Below are positions 53,673-62,405 of a stretch of 64,000 bases of DNA, one piece after another. The DNA comes from Bacillus sp. FJAT-29814 (lineage in GTDB: Bacteria > Bacillota > Bacilli > Bacillales > Cytobacillaceae): NCBI RefSeq assembly GCF_001510715.1, contig NZ_LMTJ01000003.1, positions 391,201 through 455,200 of the forward strand, in the 5' to 3' direction. The position numbers and the translations under genes were made by a program. Within the stretch, counting starts at the first letter, position 1. The number at the start of each line of letters is the position of its first letter. The notes beneath the pieces are model-generated. The model was not told the origin of the DNA. It made no database searches and worked only from the letters and a program-made list of their open reading frames with translations.

Positions 53673-54731
53673 TTACCAATCACCCAATTCCATGAGTTTT
53701 TCCTTCGTTTCTGCATCAAAGATAGCAGCTCTCGGTATTCCTTCTTCGGAAACTGACAGAAAAACATACACCTGCCGATTTGGGTGCCGCCCACCACCAC
53801 TGCTCTCGACTCTAAAATGCGCATACTTATCAGCCCGTATAAAAACAGCATTCATATCCTTATAAGGGATAAGTTCACGGATATTCATCTTGGCATTTTT
53901 AAATTCTGCATATTCCCATTCTTCAAGGGACTTATAAAACTCATCGGCATCCTTAAATTTCTTCGTGGAGTTGTCAGGATAACTGCCCCATGGTTCTTTT
54001 TTTGGAAACATAGACTCAACCACTTTAACTAATTCTTTTTTTGAAAGCTTGGTGCCACTCAGTTTGACGTTGTAATCCATTTTCTCATGCGAAAAGACGA
54101 AACCGTAACCATTTGCTGTTTTACCAATCAAACCATTCTTGCCATCTCTAAGCACAACCGGCTTATACCCTTTTGGAACCCTACCCTCAGGCGAAGCCAC
54201 AATTTCAAGAACGCGTGAAAACTCTATATTTTTATATTCCACCGCAATCTCATCGCCAGTCACCTTTCCATCAACATGTGTTATTTTAAACGGAAAATAA
54301 CTAGGTACGAGAATATCTCTACCAAACTTATCCCGATATTCCTTCGTCACGATCAATTCATTCATAAGGGGATTGGCCATATCTGAAAGTACCTTTATTT
54401 CTGATACTTTGTAATTTTTCCAGGAAATTTCCCAAAGAAACCCCATTCGCTCAGCACGGCCATTCTCGAAAAAATGCCCCATTAAAAGAACTGAATTTTC
54501 TCGCGTAGACGGTAGTGTTGCCAATCCTCCAATCGGTGTTTTCTCCCTGATTTCCGGAAGTTTGACATGAGGTTCTTTCAGTGAATTTAGCCTTTGGTCG
54601 TTGTTATGAAGCAATGCCTTTTCAAAGGCACGAGAAACTTCATGTTCAAAATTTCTTTCCTTAGCAGTCCCTGCCAAAGTCGGAACGGCCAAAAAACAAA
54701 CCAGCAGCAATAACAATAATTTACCCTTCAT
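53673..54731 (-). CDS. Secreted protein of unknown function, 352 residues
   Basis: A signal peptide (MKGKLLLLLLVCFLAVPTLAG, cleavage after about residue 22) precedes a large extracellular region. It contains a stretch with strands and loops (KITHVDGKVTGDEIAVEYKNI, LRDGKNGLIGKTANGYGFVF) and a C-terminal half with charged helices. No catalytic motif is recognised, and no sorting motif, so the product is probably released. Start ATG 54731 with GAGGTGAT. It is convergent with the catabolic island across array D. Confidence 0.7.
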   Translation of the reverse strand: MKGKLLLLLLVCFLAVPTLAGTAKERNFEHEVSRAFEKALLHNNDQRLNSLKEPHVKLPEIREKTPIGGLATLPSTRENSVLLMGHFFENGRAERMGFLWEISWKNYKVSEIKVLSDMANPLMNELIVTKEYRDKFGRDILVPSYFPFKITHVDGKVTGDEIAVEYKNIEFSRVLEIVASPEGRVPKGYKPVVLRDGKNGLIGKTANGYGFVFSHEKMDYNVKLSGTKLSKKELVKVVESMFPKKEPWGSYPDNSTKKFKDADEFYKSLEEWEYAEFKNAKMNIRELIPYKDMNAVFIRADKYAHFRVESSGGGRHPNRQVYVFLSVSEEGIPRAAIFDAETKEKLMELGDW

Positions 54732-54843
54732 TTTATCACCTCGATTTAAGGTCACCGCTAAAACATTCCTCTATTCACATTTGTTGACAAATTAGCTTTC
54801 TTGTAAAAATTATTGTAAAAGGCAAACTTAGGAGGCAGAGGCC

Positions 54844-54909
54844 ATGAACATCAGTTTCCAAACACGAATCGACCAAGCAAAAAAAGCGATCGCAGAGGCA
54901 AAATATTAA
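54844..54909 (+). CDS. Possible 21-residue peptide gene
   Basis: ATG 54844 follows TAGGAGGC at an ideal distance and encodes MNISFQTRIDQAKKAIAEAKY. It is amphipathic-helical in pattern. No terminator on this strand. It could be a real small peptide or a decayed start of a longer gene. Confidence 0.3.
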   Translation: MNISFQTRIDQAKKAIAEAKY

Positions 54910-54925
54910 TGAATATGTTGAAACA

Positions 54926-54956
54926 TAAAAGAGCAACTCCGTTACAAGAGGTGCTC
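54926..54956 (-). terminator. Terminator of the DUF4303-like gene (minus strand)
   Basis: GAGCAACTC (54931-54939) pairs with GAGGTGCTC (54948-54956), one mismatch, with an A-run on the left giving T on the minus strand. Confidence 0.75.
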
Positions 54957-54973
54957 CGAAACAATGACTAACG

Positions 54974-56065
54974 TTATATATCCAGGCTTAAATGGAATTC
55001 TTTATAATTTTTCAGCCTGCCCCCATTATCAGTAGAGGGAAAAGGGAACCGGTCGGGAGCAATTGAACGGAGTGCATGTGCCAGTAGTCTAACGTTATGT
55101 CCGATTGAGTCGTAAGGGTATGAATTGGTTTTGGCAAACCAAAATTGCAGGAGTTCGTGCAAAGGCTCGATCATCTCTTCATTGCCCTTCACTTCATTAA
55201 GCATAATCAATTTGTGTGTTATTTTACCTTCTTTCGTCCAGAAACTCAGGTGTTTGGTTTTCCCTTCTTTTATCCGTTCCTCTTTTGGCAGGGAGGCGAA
55301 GTCATGGTTAATTTCTTCACGTTTGCCGTATTTCAAAAGCAATGGCAATAATCTCGTTGATAAGTCCCTTTTATAGCTTTTTAGAACATCCTCGACATCA
55401 TATTCATTCCGGCGGCATGATATTAAATAATCCACAGATTCACTTTCTTCCCCAGTTAAAAAGTCTTCATAGACCTTGATCCAATAAGCTATTTGTTGAT
55501 CCCTGCTTAATGGATGAAGTTGTTCTAACAACTTGTCGTATCTGGCGATTTCTGGGAAAGCAGCATACAAAGTCTCCAAAGGAACGGTTTCTTTCATCAG
55601 CTTAATATAAAAATCATAGTCGCGATCATGCATCGCAGCCAAATATATAAAATCATCGGTTCTGTCCATTAATTTATAATGCTCGTCAAGCCGGTTGCAG
55701 ACATTGATGGCAGCATTTATAACGGGATCCCATCCTTCATATAGCACTATTTTCTGTGCTTCTTCATAAATAAATTCTTCAACCTCTTTTGAAAACCGAA
55801 AATGCAAGGAAACGTCCTCAAAATGGTATTTATTATTCCGAAGTCCGTAGGGATGCTCCTCAATATCGTAATAACGGCCCCTTTCACTAGTTGTATTATA
55901 GGATTCCAATGTGCTGATAAATAAGACAATATCACCATGGCCAGTCATATAGATGCAAAATGAATACACTTCCCGGTTGTTTTCGGTTTTGGTAAATTGT
56001 TCAATGATGCGGCAGCAATCCTGATAAAGCATTTCCTCAAATGTTTTGAAATCCGGTGAATTCAC
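54974..56065 (-). CDS. Uncharacterised protein, DUF4303-like N-terminus
   Basis: A 363-residue cytoplasmic protein. The N-terminal 160 residues (YSFCIYMTGHGDIVLFISTLESYNTTSE and later KEVEEFIYEEAQKIV) resemble DUF4303, a family found among immunity-type proteins. The C-terminal 200 residues are helical and acidic, with no motif I recognise. Start ATG 56065 with AAGGAGGAAC. No toxin gene is adjacent. The family call is tentative; the gene itself is secure. Confidence 0.55.
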   Translation of the reverse strand: MNSPDFKTFEEMLYQDCCRIIEQFTKTENNREVYSFCIYMTGHGDIVLFISTLESYNTTSERGRYYDIEEHPYGLRNNKYHFEDVSLHFRFSKEVEEFIYEEAQKIVLYEGWDPVINAAINVCNRLDEHYKLMDRTDDFIYLAAMHDRDYDFYIKLMKETVPLETLYAAFPEIARYDKLLEQLHPLSRDQQIAYWIKVYEDFLTGEESESVDYLISCRRNEYDVEDVLKSYKRDLSTRLLPLLLKYGKREEINHDFASLPKEERIKEGKTKHLSFWTKEGKITHKLIMLNEVKGNEEMIEPLHELLQFWFAKTNSYPYDSIGHNVRLLAHALRSIAPDRFPFPSTDNGGRLKNYKEFHLSLDI

Positions 56066-56219
56066 AAAAGTTCCTCCTTAATTAGCGTCTATTATGTTCA
56101 ATAATTCGATAGGGATTAAGAAATTTCCTTGTTACTATTTGAAGCACATTGGAGAACAAAATTTGTTGATAATATTTTTTAAATTTGAAAAAAATAGTCT
56201 TAAGAAAGGAGGGATTGAA

Positions 56220-56597
56220 TTGAAAAAGTGGTTCATTCGATTGGTTATATTACTTGCAATGATGGTGGTTGCGACAACTCCGGGTTCACTTCATGTATTT
56301 GCAGAATCCGATGCCGTAAAGCTTGCGCCAGCGAATGCGATTGAAGTGGAGTTGAACGATAATTACTTTAATCCGAAAGTCATCACGATTCCCAACGGAA
56401 AAAGTACAACATTGGTATTGAAAAACAGAGGAAAGAAAGAGCATACCTTCACAGTGGATCAACTCGGAGTGGATGCGGAAGTCCAACCGGGATCAGAAAA
56501 AACCATTACGGTGACCCCGAAAAATCCTGGCACATATGAACTAGTTTGCCGGTACCATTTGCAGCAGGGAATGGTTGGAAAAGTAGTCGTCCAATAA
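56220..56597 (+). CDS. Secreted cupredoxin-domain protein
   Basis: A 125-residue protein with a signal peptide (LKKWFIRLVILLAMMVVATT, cleaved near FAES at residue 28) and one cupredoxin domain. The type 1 copper ligands appear as His in KKEHTF and, near the end, Cys-x2-His-x4-Met in CRYHLQQGM. This looks like a small blue-copper electron carrier or copper-binding protein on the cell surface. Start TTG 56220 behind GAAAGGAGGG; the upstream frame from 56094 is non-coding. It stands alone. A multicopper oxidase lies 7 kb away, but a link is unproven. Confidence 0.82.
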   Translation: MKKWFIRLVILLAMMVVATTPGSLHVFAESDAVKLAPANAIEVELNDNYFNPKVITIPNGKSTTLVLKNRGKKEHTFTVDQLGVDAEVQPGSEKTITVTPKNPGTYELVCRYHLQQGMVGKVVVQ

Positions 56598-56678
56598 CAT
56601 GCGGGGATAAGGTACTAAGTACAATTTTTTTAAAAGTGAATAGGATAGTTTTATAAAAGGTGAAGGGAGTTGAGGGAA

Positions 56679-57224
56679 ATGTTCAATAATCCTTATGGAT
56701 ATCAGTATCAATATCCTCATCATGTGAATAGTTCAAGAAATAACTATTACAGTCAACCAAATAACTGGGCTTTTCATAATGCTAATGGATTTTATCCTGA
56801 TCGGCCTTTGGCAACGTTAAGGGACTATGGACCTAACCCACTTGTGATTAATATTAATGAGGCTACAAAGCAAAATAATACGTACCGCACTGCATTATGG
56901 ACTGGGAAACATCTTCAAGTTACCTTAATGAGTATAAATGTCGGCGAGGACATCGGTTTAGAAATCCATCCTCATGTTGACCAGTTTTTACGAATTGAGC
57001 AGGGGCAAGGAATTGTTCAAATGGGCAAAAGAAAAGACGCTTTAAGTTTCCAAAGGCAGGTTGCCGATGACTTTGCGATCGTCATTCCCGCTGGGACATG
57101 GCACAATGTAACCAATACGGGAAATGTTCCATTAAAACTATACTCGATTTACGCTCCGCCCAATCACCCTTTTGGAACTGTTCATCCAACAAAAGCGGCT
57201 GCGATGGCTGCGGAAGTAGGTTAA
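56679..57224 (+). CDS. Cupin-domain protein with Tyr/Asn-rich N-terminus
   Basis: A 181-residue protein. The first 40 residues (FNNPYGYQYQYPHHVNSSRN) are Tyr, Asn, Gln rich, as in spore-coat-type proteins; a single cupin domain follows, with metal ligands in LEIHPHVDQFLRIEQGQG and PAGTWHNVTNTG. Cupins of this type include mannose-6-phosphate isomerase-like and sensor proteins. Start ATG 56679 behind GGGAG; TTG 56670 is an alternative. A spore-surface role is inference from composition. Confidence 0.78.
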   Translation: MFNNPYGYQYQYPHHVNSSRNNYYSQPNNWAFHNANGFYPDRPLATLRDYGPNPLVININEATKQNNTYRTALWTGKHLQVTLMSINVGEDIGLEIHPHVDQFLRIEQGQGIVQMGKRKDALSFQRQVADDFAIVIPAGTWHNVTNTGNVPLKLYSIYAPPNHPFGTVHPTKAAAMAAEVG

Positions 57225-57230
57225 GGAATT

Positions 57231-57260
57231 AGCTGCTATCAAAGGCAGCTTTTTCTTTTT
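57231..57260 (+). terminator. Rho-independent terminator
   Basis: AGCTGC (57231-57236) pairs with GCAGCT (57245-57250), then TTTTCTTTTTT. Confidence 0.88.
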
Positions 57261-57322
57261 TCGAAAGATTCAGGTATAATAAAAAACAAAAATAGGACAT
57301 TATGATTCTAGGAGAATTAAAA

Positions 57323-57838
57323 ATGCAAACTACCCTTCAACTCATCAAAGCATCCGAAGATATGCTAGAGCAAGTGAATGAAATTTATTTAAACTGCCGG
57401 GATCACCTCCTCGAAAATGGGATTCTGCAGTGGGATGACCACTACCCAAACAAAGAATATTTCCAGGAATGTATCGAAGATCAGGTTTTATTGGTACTCT
57501 TGGAAAAAGAGGAAATGATTGGCCATGTTGTCCTTAATGACTGGCATTCCGAGGAGTGGGCACCCATCCCCTGGACAGGAAGCCGGCCGCTTGTCATCCA
57601 TTCATTAATGATTAATCCGCAAGTGCAAGATAAAGGACTTGGCACAAATTTTGTTAAGCTTTGCGAGTGCTTTGCGGTTGAACAAGGGTATAAAAGTATC
57701 CGATTAGATGCCTTTTCGGGAAATGTGAAAGCGATACATTTATACGAAAAGCTTGGCTATCAGAAGCGCGGCAGTGTCTTTTTTGACTCAAAACCGGAAG
57801 GGCACCAGGAATATATTTGTTTTGAAAAAGTACTCTAA
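57323..57838 (+). CDS. GNAT acetyltransferase
   Basis: A 171-residue GNAT enzyme. The acetyl-CoA pyrophosphate loop is PQVQDKGLGTNFVKLC (Q-x-K-G-L-G), followed by the catalytic-site helix VKAIHLYEKLGYQKRG. The insert DWHSEEWAPIPWTGSRP before strand 4 is unusual, probably shaping the acceptor site. Start ATG 57323 after AGGAG; the ATG at 57302 lacks a site. The APH-like gene follows after 13 bp, so the two form an operon. Acceptor unknown. Confidence 0.85.
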   Translation: MQTTLQLIKASEDMLEQVNEIYLNCRDHLLENGILQWDDHYPNKEYFQECIEDQVLLVLLEKEEMIGHVVLNDWHSEEWAPIPWTGSRPLVIHSLMINPQVQDKGLGTNFVKLCECFAVEQGYKSIRLDAFSGNVKAIHLYEKLGYQKRGSVFFDSKPEGHQEYICFEKVL

Positions 57839-57851
57839 AGGAGTTTCAATC

Positions 57852-58781
57852 ATGCATTTATCAGATTTAACCTATAAACAGTACAAAACTATAGTAGAGG
57901 ACACCGCCTTTTGGGATCGAAAAATAGCGGACATTATCAGTAAAGAAAACCTGCCTGAAGGAAAGGTATCCCGATTTTCTTATGGTTCCAATATCGTTTA
58001 CAGCTATAATCAGAAACTGGTAATCAAGCTATTTCCCAGTTATTTCAACGACCAATTTGACCGGGAAGTGGAGGTGCTCCGGGCAATCGCCGGCAAAATC
58101 ACATCGGTGGAGACGCCGAAAATCATTTCAGTTGGAAGTCTTGAAGGCTGGAATTATCTCATCATGACGGAATTAAAAGGCACGCTGCTGATCGATTTGT
58201 GGGATGACCTCACATCGGAAGAGAAAAATGCTTGCAGCATGGCACTAGGTAAGGTAATTAGCGAGTTTCATAGAGTTCCTACATGCAATTTTTCAAAAAT
58301 AAAAGTGAATTGGCAGGAGTTTATCCGTGGTCAGTTTCTGAGTATGAAAGAAAACCAAGCGGATTTGCCACCGGATTTGCTTCAATCCCTGGAAACCTAT
58401 GTGGACGAATCCTACATCGATTACACCCCGGACTTGAAGCTTCTGACGGGGGAGTATACACCGTTTAATTTGCTATTCAATAAGGTAGATGGAAAGTGGA
58501 CCTTAACAGGGGTCATCGATTTTGCTGATTGCTTTTTGGGTGATGGGGATTATGATTTGCTGGGGCCAATCCTGTTTATGTTCAATGGGGACAGCGACCT
58601 GACTTCATCTTTTTTGAATAGCTACAGTTATGAAGAGTTGAACGAATCACTGCGGAAAAAGCTGATGATTTACACGATTTTGCATCGGTATAGTGACATT
58701 AATTATTATATTTCAAAAAACGGACAGGCTGAACGAAGCGAAAACTTTGAGGAACTATCCACCTATTTGTTTCGGTTTTGA
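57852..58781 (+). CDS. APH-like (aminoglycoside phosphotransferase family) kinase
   Basis: A 309-residue protein kinase-like-fold enzyme of the APH group. The N-lobe has the Lys in QKLVIKLFPS and Glu in the DREVEVLRAIAG helix; the metal motif GVIDFADCFLGDGDYDL is intact. The catalytic loop, normally HGDxxxxN, reads TGEYTPFN (about residue 200), with Thr for His and Glu for the catalytic Asp. Activity may thus be changed or lost. Start ATG 57852 after AAAGGAG, 13 bp behind the acetyltransferase. Resistance or small-molecule phosphorylation is possible. Confidence 0.8.
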   Translation: MHLSDLTYKQYKTIVEDTAFWDRKIADIISKENLPEGKVSRFSYGSNIVYSYNQKLVIKLFPSYFNDQFDREVEVLRAIAGKITSVETPKIISVGSLEGWNYLIMTELKGTLLIDLWDDLTSEEKNACSMALGKVISEFHRVPTCNFSKIKVNWQEFIRGQFLSMKENQADLPPDLLQSLETYVDESYIDYTPDLKLLTGEYTPFNLLFNKVDGKWTLTGVIDFADCFLGDGDYDLLGPILFMFNGDSDLTSSFLNSYSYEELNESLRKKLMIYTILHRYSDINYYISKNGQAERSENFEELSTYLFRF

Positions 58782-58940
58782 TTGGGGACTATTACCAGGA
58801 CCGATTATCGTGCGAGTCTTTTAAATCAGATAATTTCCAAAAATTAAATATTTACTAGTTCCAAAAAATCATGCACATTTTTTTGATTCCGGCATATATT
58901 AGCTTCTGTGTGGATTATACAGATGGAAGGATGACAGAGG

Positions 58941-59072
58941 ATGAGCAAAGACCAAGTAACGATTGTAAGAAAAGACACGAATGGGGAAGGTGCCATCAAA
59001 ATTATTGAATGGAATGTAACCGACCCGGCAGAAAGCACCTTTGCAGTAGTTACGCCAGTTAAAATGAAATAA
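58941..59072 (+). CDS. Small protein, 43 residues
   Basis: ATG 58941 with GACAGAGG close before and GGAAGG further off, followed by a strong terminator 13 bp after the stop. The product begins MSKDQVTIVRKDTNGEG and ends AVVTPVKMK; it looks like a small beta-hairpin protein, with no hydrophobic segment. Not recognised. The clean terminator makes the gene credible. Confidence 0.55.
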   Translation: MSKDQVTIVRKDTNGEGAIKIIEWNVTDPAESTFAVVTPVKMK

Positions 59073-59084
59073 ACCGACTAAACC

Positions 59085-59130
59085 AAAACCACCTTTATGT
59101 ACACAACTACATAAAAAAGGTGGTTTTTAT
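59085..59130 (+). terminator. Long rho-independent terminator
   Basis: AAAACCACCTTT (59085-59096) pairs with AAAGGTGGTTTT (from 59116), with ATGTA/TACAT extending the stem, then a T-run. Confidence 0.9.
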
Positions 59131-59191
59131 TTTTATGGCGAGAATAAAAGCGTTTATTAGACGGGGTGGCACGAATTTTCAACAGGCGTGC

Positions 59192-59357
59192 GCTCTATGA
59201 AGGGTTCATAAGACACATTGCTCGGTGATTTCAGTCCTGTCACGCTCTATGAAGCTTTCGTAAGACACGTTGCCCGGTGATTTCGGTCCTGTTGCGTTCT
59301 ATGGCACCTTCATAAGACACGTTCCTGGATTTTCATCCCCACCGAGCTCCATAAATC
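59192..59357. repeat. Array E: 52-bp tandem repeat, three units plus a remnant
   Basis: GCTCTATG (or variant) recurs at 59192, 59244, 59296 and 59346: spacings 52, 52, 50. Units share CATAAGACAC, TGCCCGGTGATTTC and GTCCTG. The small inverted repeat TATGAA-N3-TTCATA in unit 1 becomes TATGAA-N3-TTCGTA in unit 2, keeping pairing through G-T. Decayed similarity extends left to about 59150. It lies between a small gene's terminator and an anchored-protein gene; nothing else is visible between 59131 and 59447. Confidence 0.9.
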
Positions 59358-59447
59358 AAGCAAAGTCATATTTTTGTAAAAAACAGGATTTTCCACAAGG
59401 GATGTCGAAATTTATCCTAGAAAAATATGGAAGAGGTAGTGGGAGAG

Positions 59448-60470
59448 ATGGGTAAAAGCATAAATAAAAAAATTGTAGTACCGGTTATTATTTTTCTAGT
59501 GCTGTCTGCAGCATTTTTTGTATACAAGTCTGTTGGGAAAAAGACCCCAGAAGAGTCCGTAGCCGCGTTTGTCGATGAACTGATCGAAGTTGGAGAAAAA
59601 AATTCAACAGAAGAGATTCAAAACTATTTGGACAGTGTCGGTAAAAAGTCCCCGGAGGAGATTTATCGGGCGGCCGAGTTGGCAAAAGAGGCATGCCTGA
59701 AAACATCGGAGAAAATCAATACTGTGAAAGTTCCCAATAATGGTTCAAAAGCATTGTATCAATTCTTGGTTGAGTCAAAGAGCAAGTACGCTCGTTCTTT
59801 TGTGCAGTTTGCCGACGCTTTTGACGCTGCTATGGCATTCTTTAGCGGGAGTTCGAATTTGCCTATACATGAAACATTTATTGTAAAATACAATACAGCA
59901 GATAAACTTCTGGATGAAGCGATAGACGATTTCTATTTTGCAACCGTTATGGCCGAGGCGGAAACGAAAAACAAAAAACTGGCAGCTGCTGTTGATCAAC
60001 AAAAAGAAAATAAGATAACAGAGACAGAAAAATTGCCAAACACTCAGGAAGAATCAGCTGAACAGCCAAGCCAGGCAAGGAACAGCAATGGGCTGGCATA
60101 TGAAAATCAAAAGTATGGATTTTCATTGGAATTACCACAGGAATGGGAAAATCATTATGTCGTGGATGAAAGGGATGAAGGTTCCGATTACATCATCTCG
60201 TTTACCTATAAATACGACAACAGGATTTTCGAGGATTCCATTGTGACGATCATTGTTATGAATAAAACGAAGGAAGAAGTCGATTTGGAGAATCAAGAAT
60301 CGCCTTTTCCAATGGAATACATCGCCACATTTAACGGAAAAAGCTTTGTGTACGAGTACAATGTCGGCGATCCATCTACCGATTTGGCAAATGAGCCGGA
60401 AGCACTTGAAGAATTAATGAGGTTAAAAGAAACAGTGCCTAAGACGATAAATACTTTTTCCTTAAAATAG
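59448..60470 (+). CDS. Membrane-anchored extracellular protein of unknown function
   Basis: A 340-residue protein with one N-terminal membrane helix (about residues 9-28), a helical region (30-185; EESVAAFVDELIEVGEK and repeat-like KSPEEIYRAAELAKEA), a Gln/Glu-rich linker (190-215), and a C-terminal domain beginning YGFSLELPQEWENHYVVDE that resembles the PsbP-like fold of other Bacillus surface proteins. Start ATG 59448 behind AAGAGGTAGTGGGAG. No catalytic motif. The C-terminal fold parallels the lipoprotein at 36591. Confidence 0.7.
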   Translation: MGKSINKKIVVPVIIFLVLSAAFFVYKSVGKKTPEESVAAFVDELIEVGEKNSTEEIQNYLDSVGKKSPEEIYRAAELAKEACLKTSEKINTVKVPNNGSKALYQFLVESKSKYARSFVQFADAFDAAMAFFSGSSNLPIHETFIVKYNTADKLLDEAIDDFYFATVMAEAETKNKKLAAAVDQQKENKITETEKLPNTQEESAEQPSQARNSNGLAYENQKYGFSLELPQEWENHYVVDERDEGSDYIISFTYKYDNRIFEDSIVTIIVMNKTKEEVDLENQESPFPMEYIATFNGKSFVYEYNVGDPSTDLANEPEALEELMRLKETVPKTINTFSLK

Positions 60471-60617
60471 GCTTTGGATACATAAAATACAAAATCATCA
60501 ATGGAAGAACCAAGTGACATTAAAAGTGGGTATTCGTGCGGCTTTTTTATGTAAAAATTAGAAAGAAAGAGAAGTATTAATAGAGGATTTTTAGTTGTAA
60601 TTCTTATATGACATAGG

Positions 60618-60649
60618 AAAAGCGAGTGAATTGACACTCGCTTTTTTCT
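60618..60649 (+). terminator. Rho-independent terminator
   Basis: AGCGAGTG (60621-60628) pairs with CACTCGCT (60635-60642), then TTTTTCTTT. It ends the transcript from 59448. I see no gene between 60471 and 60826, which otherwise holds the xre promoter. Confidence 0.88.
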
Positions 60650-60767
60650 TTATTTCATGGCTTATTAAATTGTAAAGTTGGAGAATGCATCAATTGTAAA
60701 TGACAGATTGGTATTTTTGCATGTTTTGTCGGCAAGGCAATTATTTATTGCAAAATGCAAAGGATAA

Positions 60768-60806
60768 TTTACATTTTGTAATAAATGATTTACAATTTTA
60801 GTAAAT
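60768..60806 (+). promoter_or_regulatory. Promoter and operator of the xre gene
   Basis: TTTACA (60768-60773), 17-bp spacer, TACAAT (60791-60796). The inverted repeat ATTTAC-N7-GTAAAT (60788-60806) spans the -10 and start point, and TTTACATTTTGTAA (60768-60781) repeats the same half-sites around the -35. Autorepression is likely. Confidence 0.7.
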
Positions 60807-60826
60807 AGTGCGAGAAGGGAAATTAC

Positions 60827-61030
60827 ATGCTAGAAAATAAAGTTAGAGAATTGCGTGCGCGTTTTAGGTGGACGCAGCAAGATTTGGCTGATGCAATTGG
60901 AGTAACCAGGCAAACCATTGGTTTAATTGAAAAAGGGGACTATTCCCCCTCGGTTACGATGGCCTTGAAAATCGCAAAGGCATTTAATGCTACCGTAGAG
61001 GAAGTATTTTATTTAAAAGGGGAGGACTGA
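60827..61030 (+). CDS. XRE-family helix-turn-helix regulator
   Basis: A 67-residue single-domain repressor of the kind LENKVRELRARFRWTQQDLADAIGVTRQTIGLIEKGDYSPS, with FYLKGED at the end. Such short XRE proteins usually control their own operon, often with a small membrane protein. Start ATG 60827 with GAGAAGGG upstream. The membrane protein gene begins seven bases after its stop, so they are an operon. Confidence 0.88.
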   Translation: MLENKVRELRARFRWTQQDLADAIGVTRQTIGLIEKGDYSPSVTMALKIAKAFNATVEEVFYLKGED

Positions 61031-61036
61031 TTTTTT

Positions 61037-61471
61037 TTGCTGAGAGCCATGTTACGTTCACCACTTTTTCCAATTATTTTGCTAATTTTTATTACATCCA
61101 CTTTGATAGTATCGCTTACGATTACACAGACTTTATTGGTTAAATTATTTTCTTGGGTACCTTTTATTTTGGCGTTAGTTTGGACTATTCTAATTAAATT
61201 GCATAACAATAAATATCCCAAAGACAAAATCAAATTAGCGGGTTTAATTCCATATGAGTTTCGTGAAATGGATGAAGGGCAACAATGGGTAACATATAAG
61301 GCTTGCCGGAATGTCTATATTTATTACAGTCTCGCCATCCCGGTCGCTGCATTCATTTGCTTTATTTTTTCAAAAAATATATTCGTTCCGTTATTGAGCA
61401 TAGGAGCGTTAGGTGTGGGACAATACATTGTTTATTGGATGACAACTTTTCGTCTCTTAAATCGGACCTAA
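61037..61471 (+). CDS. Small membrane protein paired with XRE regulator
   Basis: A 144-residue protein with four predicted membrane helices (about residues 9-29, 35-53, 95-114 and 118-138) and a cytoplasmic loop with FREMDEGQQWVTYKACRN. The start is TTG 61037 after GGGAGG. It pairs with the XRE regulator, a common arrangement in Bacillus whose function is mostly unknown. It may be a sensor that controls the regulator or an inhibitor; that is inference. Confidence 0.72.
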   Translation: MLRAMLRSPLFPIILLIFITSTLIVSLTITQTLLVKLFSWVPFILALVWTILIKLHNNKYPKDKIKLAGLIPYEFREMDEGQQWVTYKACRNVYIYYSLAIPVAAFICFIFSKNIFVPLLSIGALGVGQYIVYWMTTFRLLNRT

Positions 61472-61502
61472 CAGAAATGATAGGTAATATTCATTTCAAA
61501 GT

Positions 61503-61535
61503 AAAAAACCTCGTCGGTCCTGACGAGGTTTTATT
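61503..61535. terminator. Bidirectional terminator
   Basis: AAACCTCGTC (61506-61515) pairs with GACGAGGTTT (61522-61531), between convergent genes. Confidence 0.9.
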
Positions 61536-61547
61536 TATATAGGTCTA

Positions 61548-62216
61548 TTATCCTTCAATAATCGCCCCATTTTCAGTAATAAAAAAGGCTTTTGTATTTT
61601 CATTAATGTTGTGTATATTGTCTTCGATATACCAAACTTCAATTAATACAGGAAAATGGATCGTCTTTAAATATTGACCAAGCTCTTTTATTTTGTCGAT
61701 TTCCATCTGTTGGTCCATCCGTTCCCAATTACCAATGATCTTAATTGAAATGGAAGTGTCTAAATGGGAAGCGGGAACCTGCTGATAAGTTGGAATACCC
61801 TTTCCAAAATACTCTCCACGCTCGACGATTTGCAGCGCTTGAAAGTTCGACTCATCTAAATTAGGAAAAAGGTCTTTGATTTTCTCTTTCAATTCACGGG
61901 ATAACTCACTTTCCCAAAACGCTTTTGGATACGTATCTGAGTAGCCTGCTTTACTATCCATGTCTTCCTGAACCATAAACTCAACATCTGAATGGCCTTT
62001 CGGGTAAGCATAGGCTTGATATGTTTCACTTAAATAGTTATAGGACATTTTTTTAAATACAAATTCCATTTGATATTTATTTTCTAGAAACTGTTGCATT
62101 TCTTTTTCTTGATTGTTTTTCTCCCAAGGCGTTCCGTTAAAAAGAAAATAAATTGTCAAACCCAGAATAAACAGGAGCAAACCAACAGACCAAAGTATTA
62201 CTTTTCTACGACTCAT
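61548..62216 (-). CDS. Membrane-anchored protein, YfjL-like
   Basis: A 222-residue protein with one N-terminal helix (about 7-26) and an extracellular domain of about 190 residues with alternating strands (YQMEFVFKKMSYNYLSETYQAYAYP) resembling B. subtilis YfjL. No catalytic motif. Start ATG 62216 with TAGGAGATGG. Function of the family is unknown; the similarity is from memory and moderate. Confidence 0.6.
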   Translation of the reverse strand: MSRRKVILWSVGLLLFILGLTIYFLFNGTPWEKNNQEKEMQQFLENKYQMEFVFKKMSYNYLSETYQAYAYPKGHSDVEFMVQEDMDSKAGYSDTYPKAFWESELSRELKEKIKDLFPNLDESNFQALQIVERGEYFGKGIPTYQQVPASHLDTSISIKIIGNWERMDQQMEIDKIKELGQYLKTIHFPVLIEVWYIEDNIHNINENTKAFFITENGAIIEG

Positions 62217-62405
62217 ACTCCCATCTCCTAGAAACTTATCAATCCATCTCGTTAACAGAACTTAGCCTCGCAAGCGTAAAGGAAAGTCCAATGATATGGA
62301 AATAAGCCACAAACAGGTTTGTGTTCTCGTTGGATTTTAATTGAACAAAATTTAGTTCAGTAGTTTAATTTATTATAGAACATTTAAAATAGAGGGGGAC
62401 TTAAA

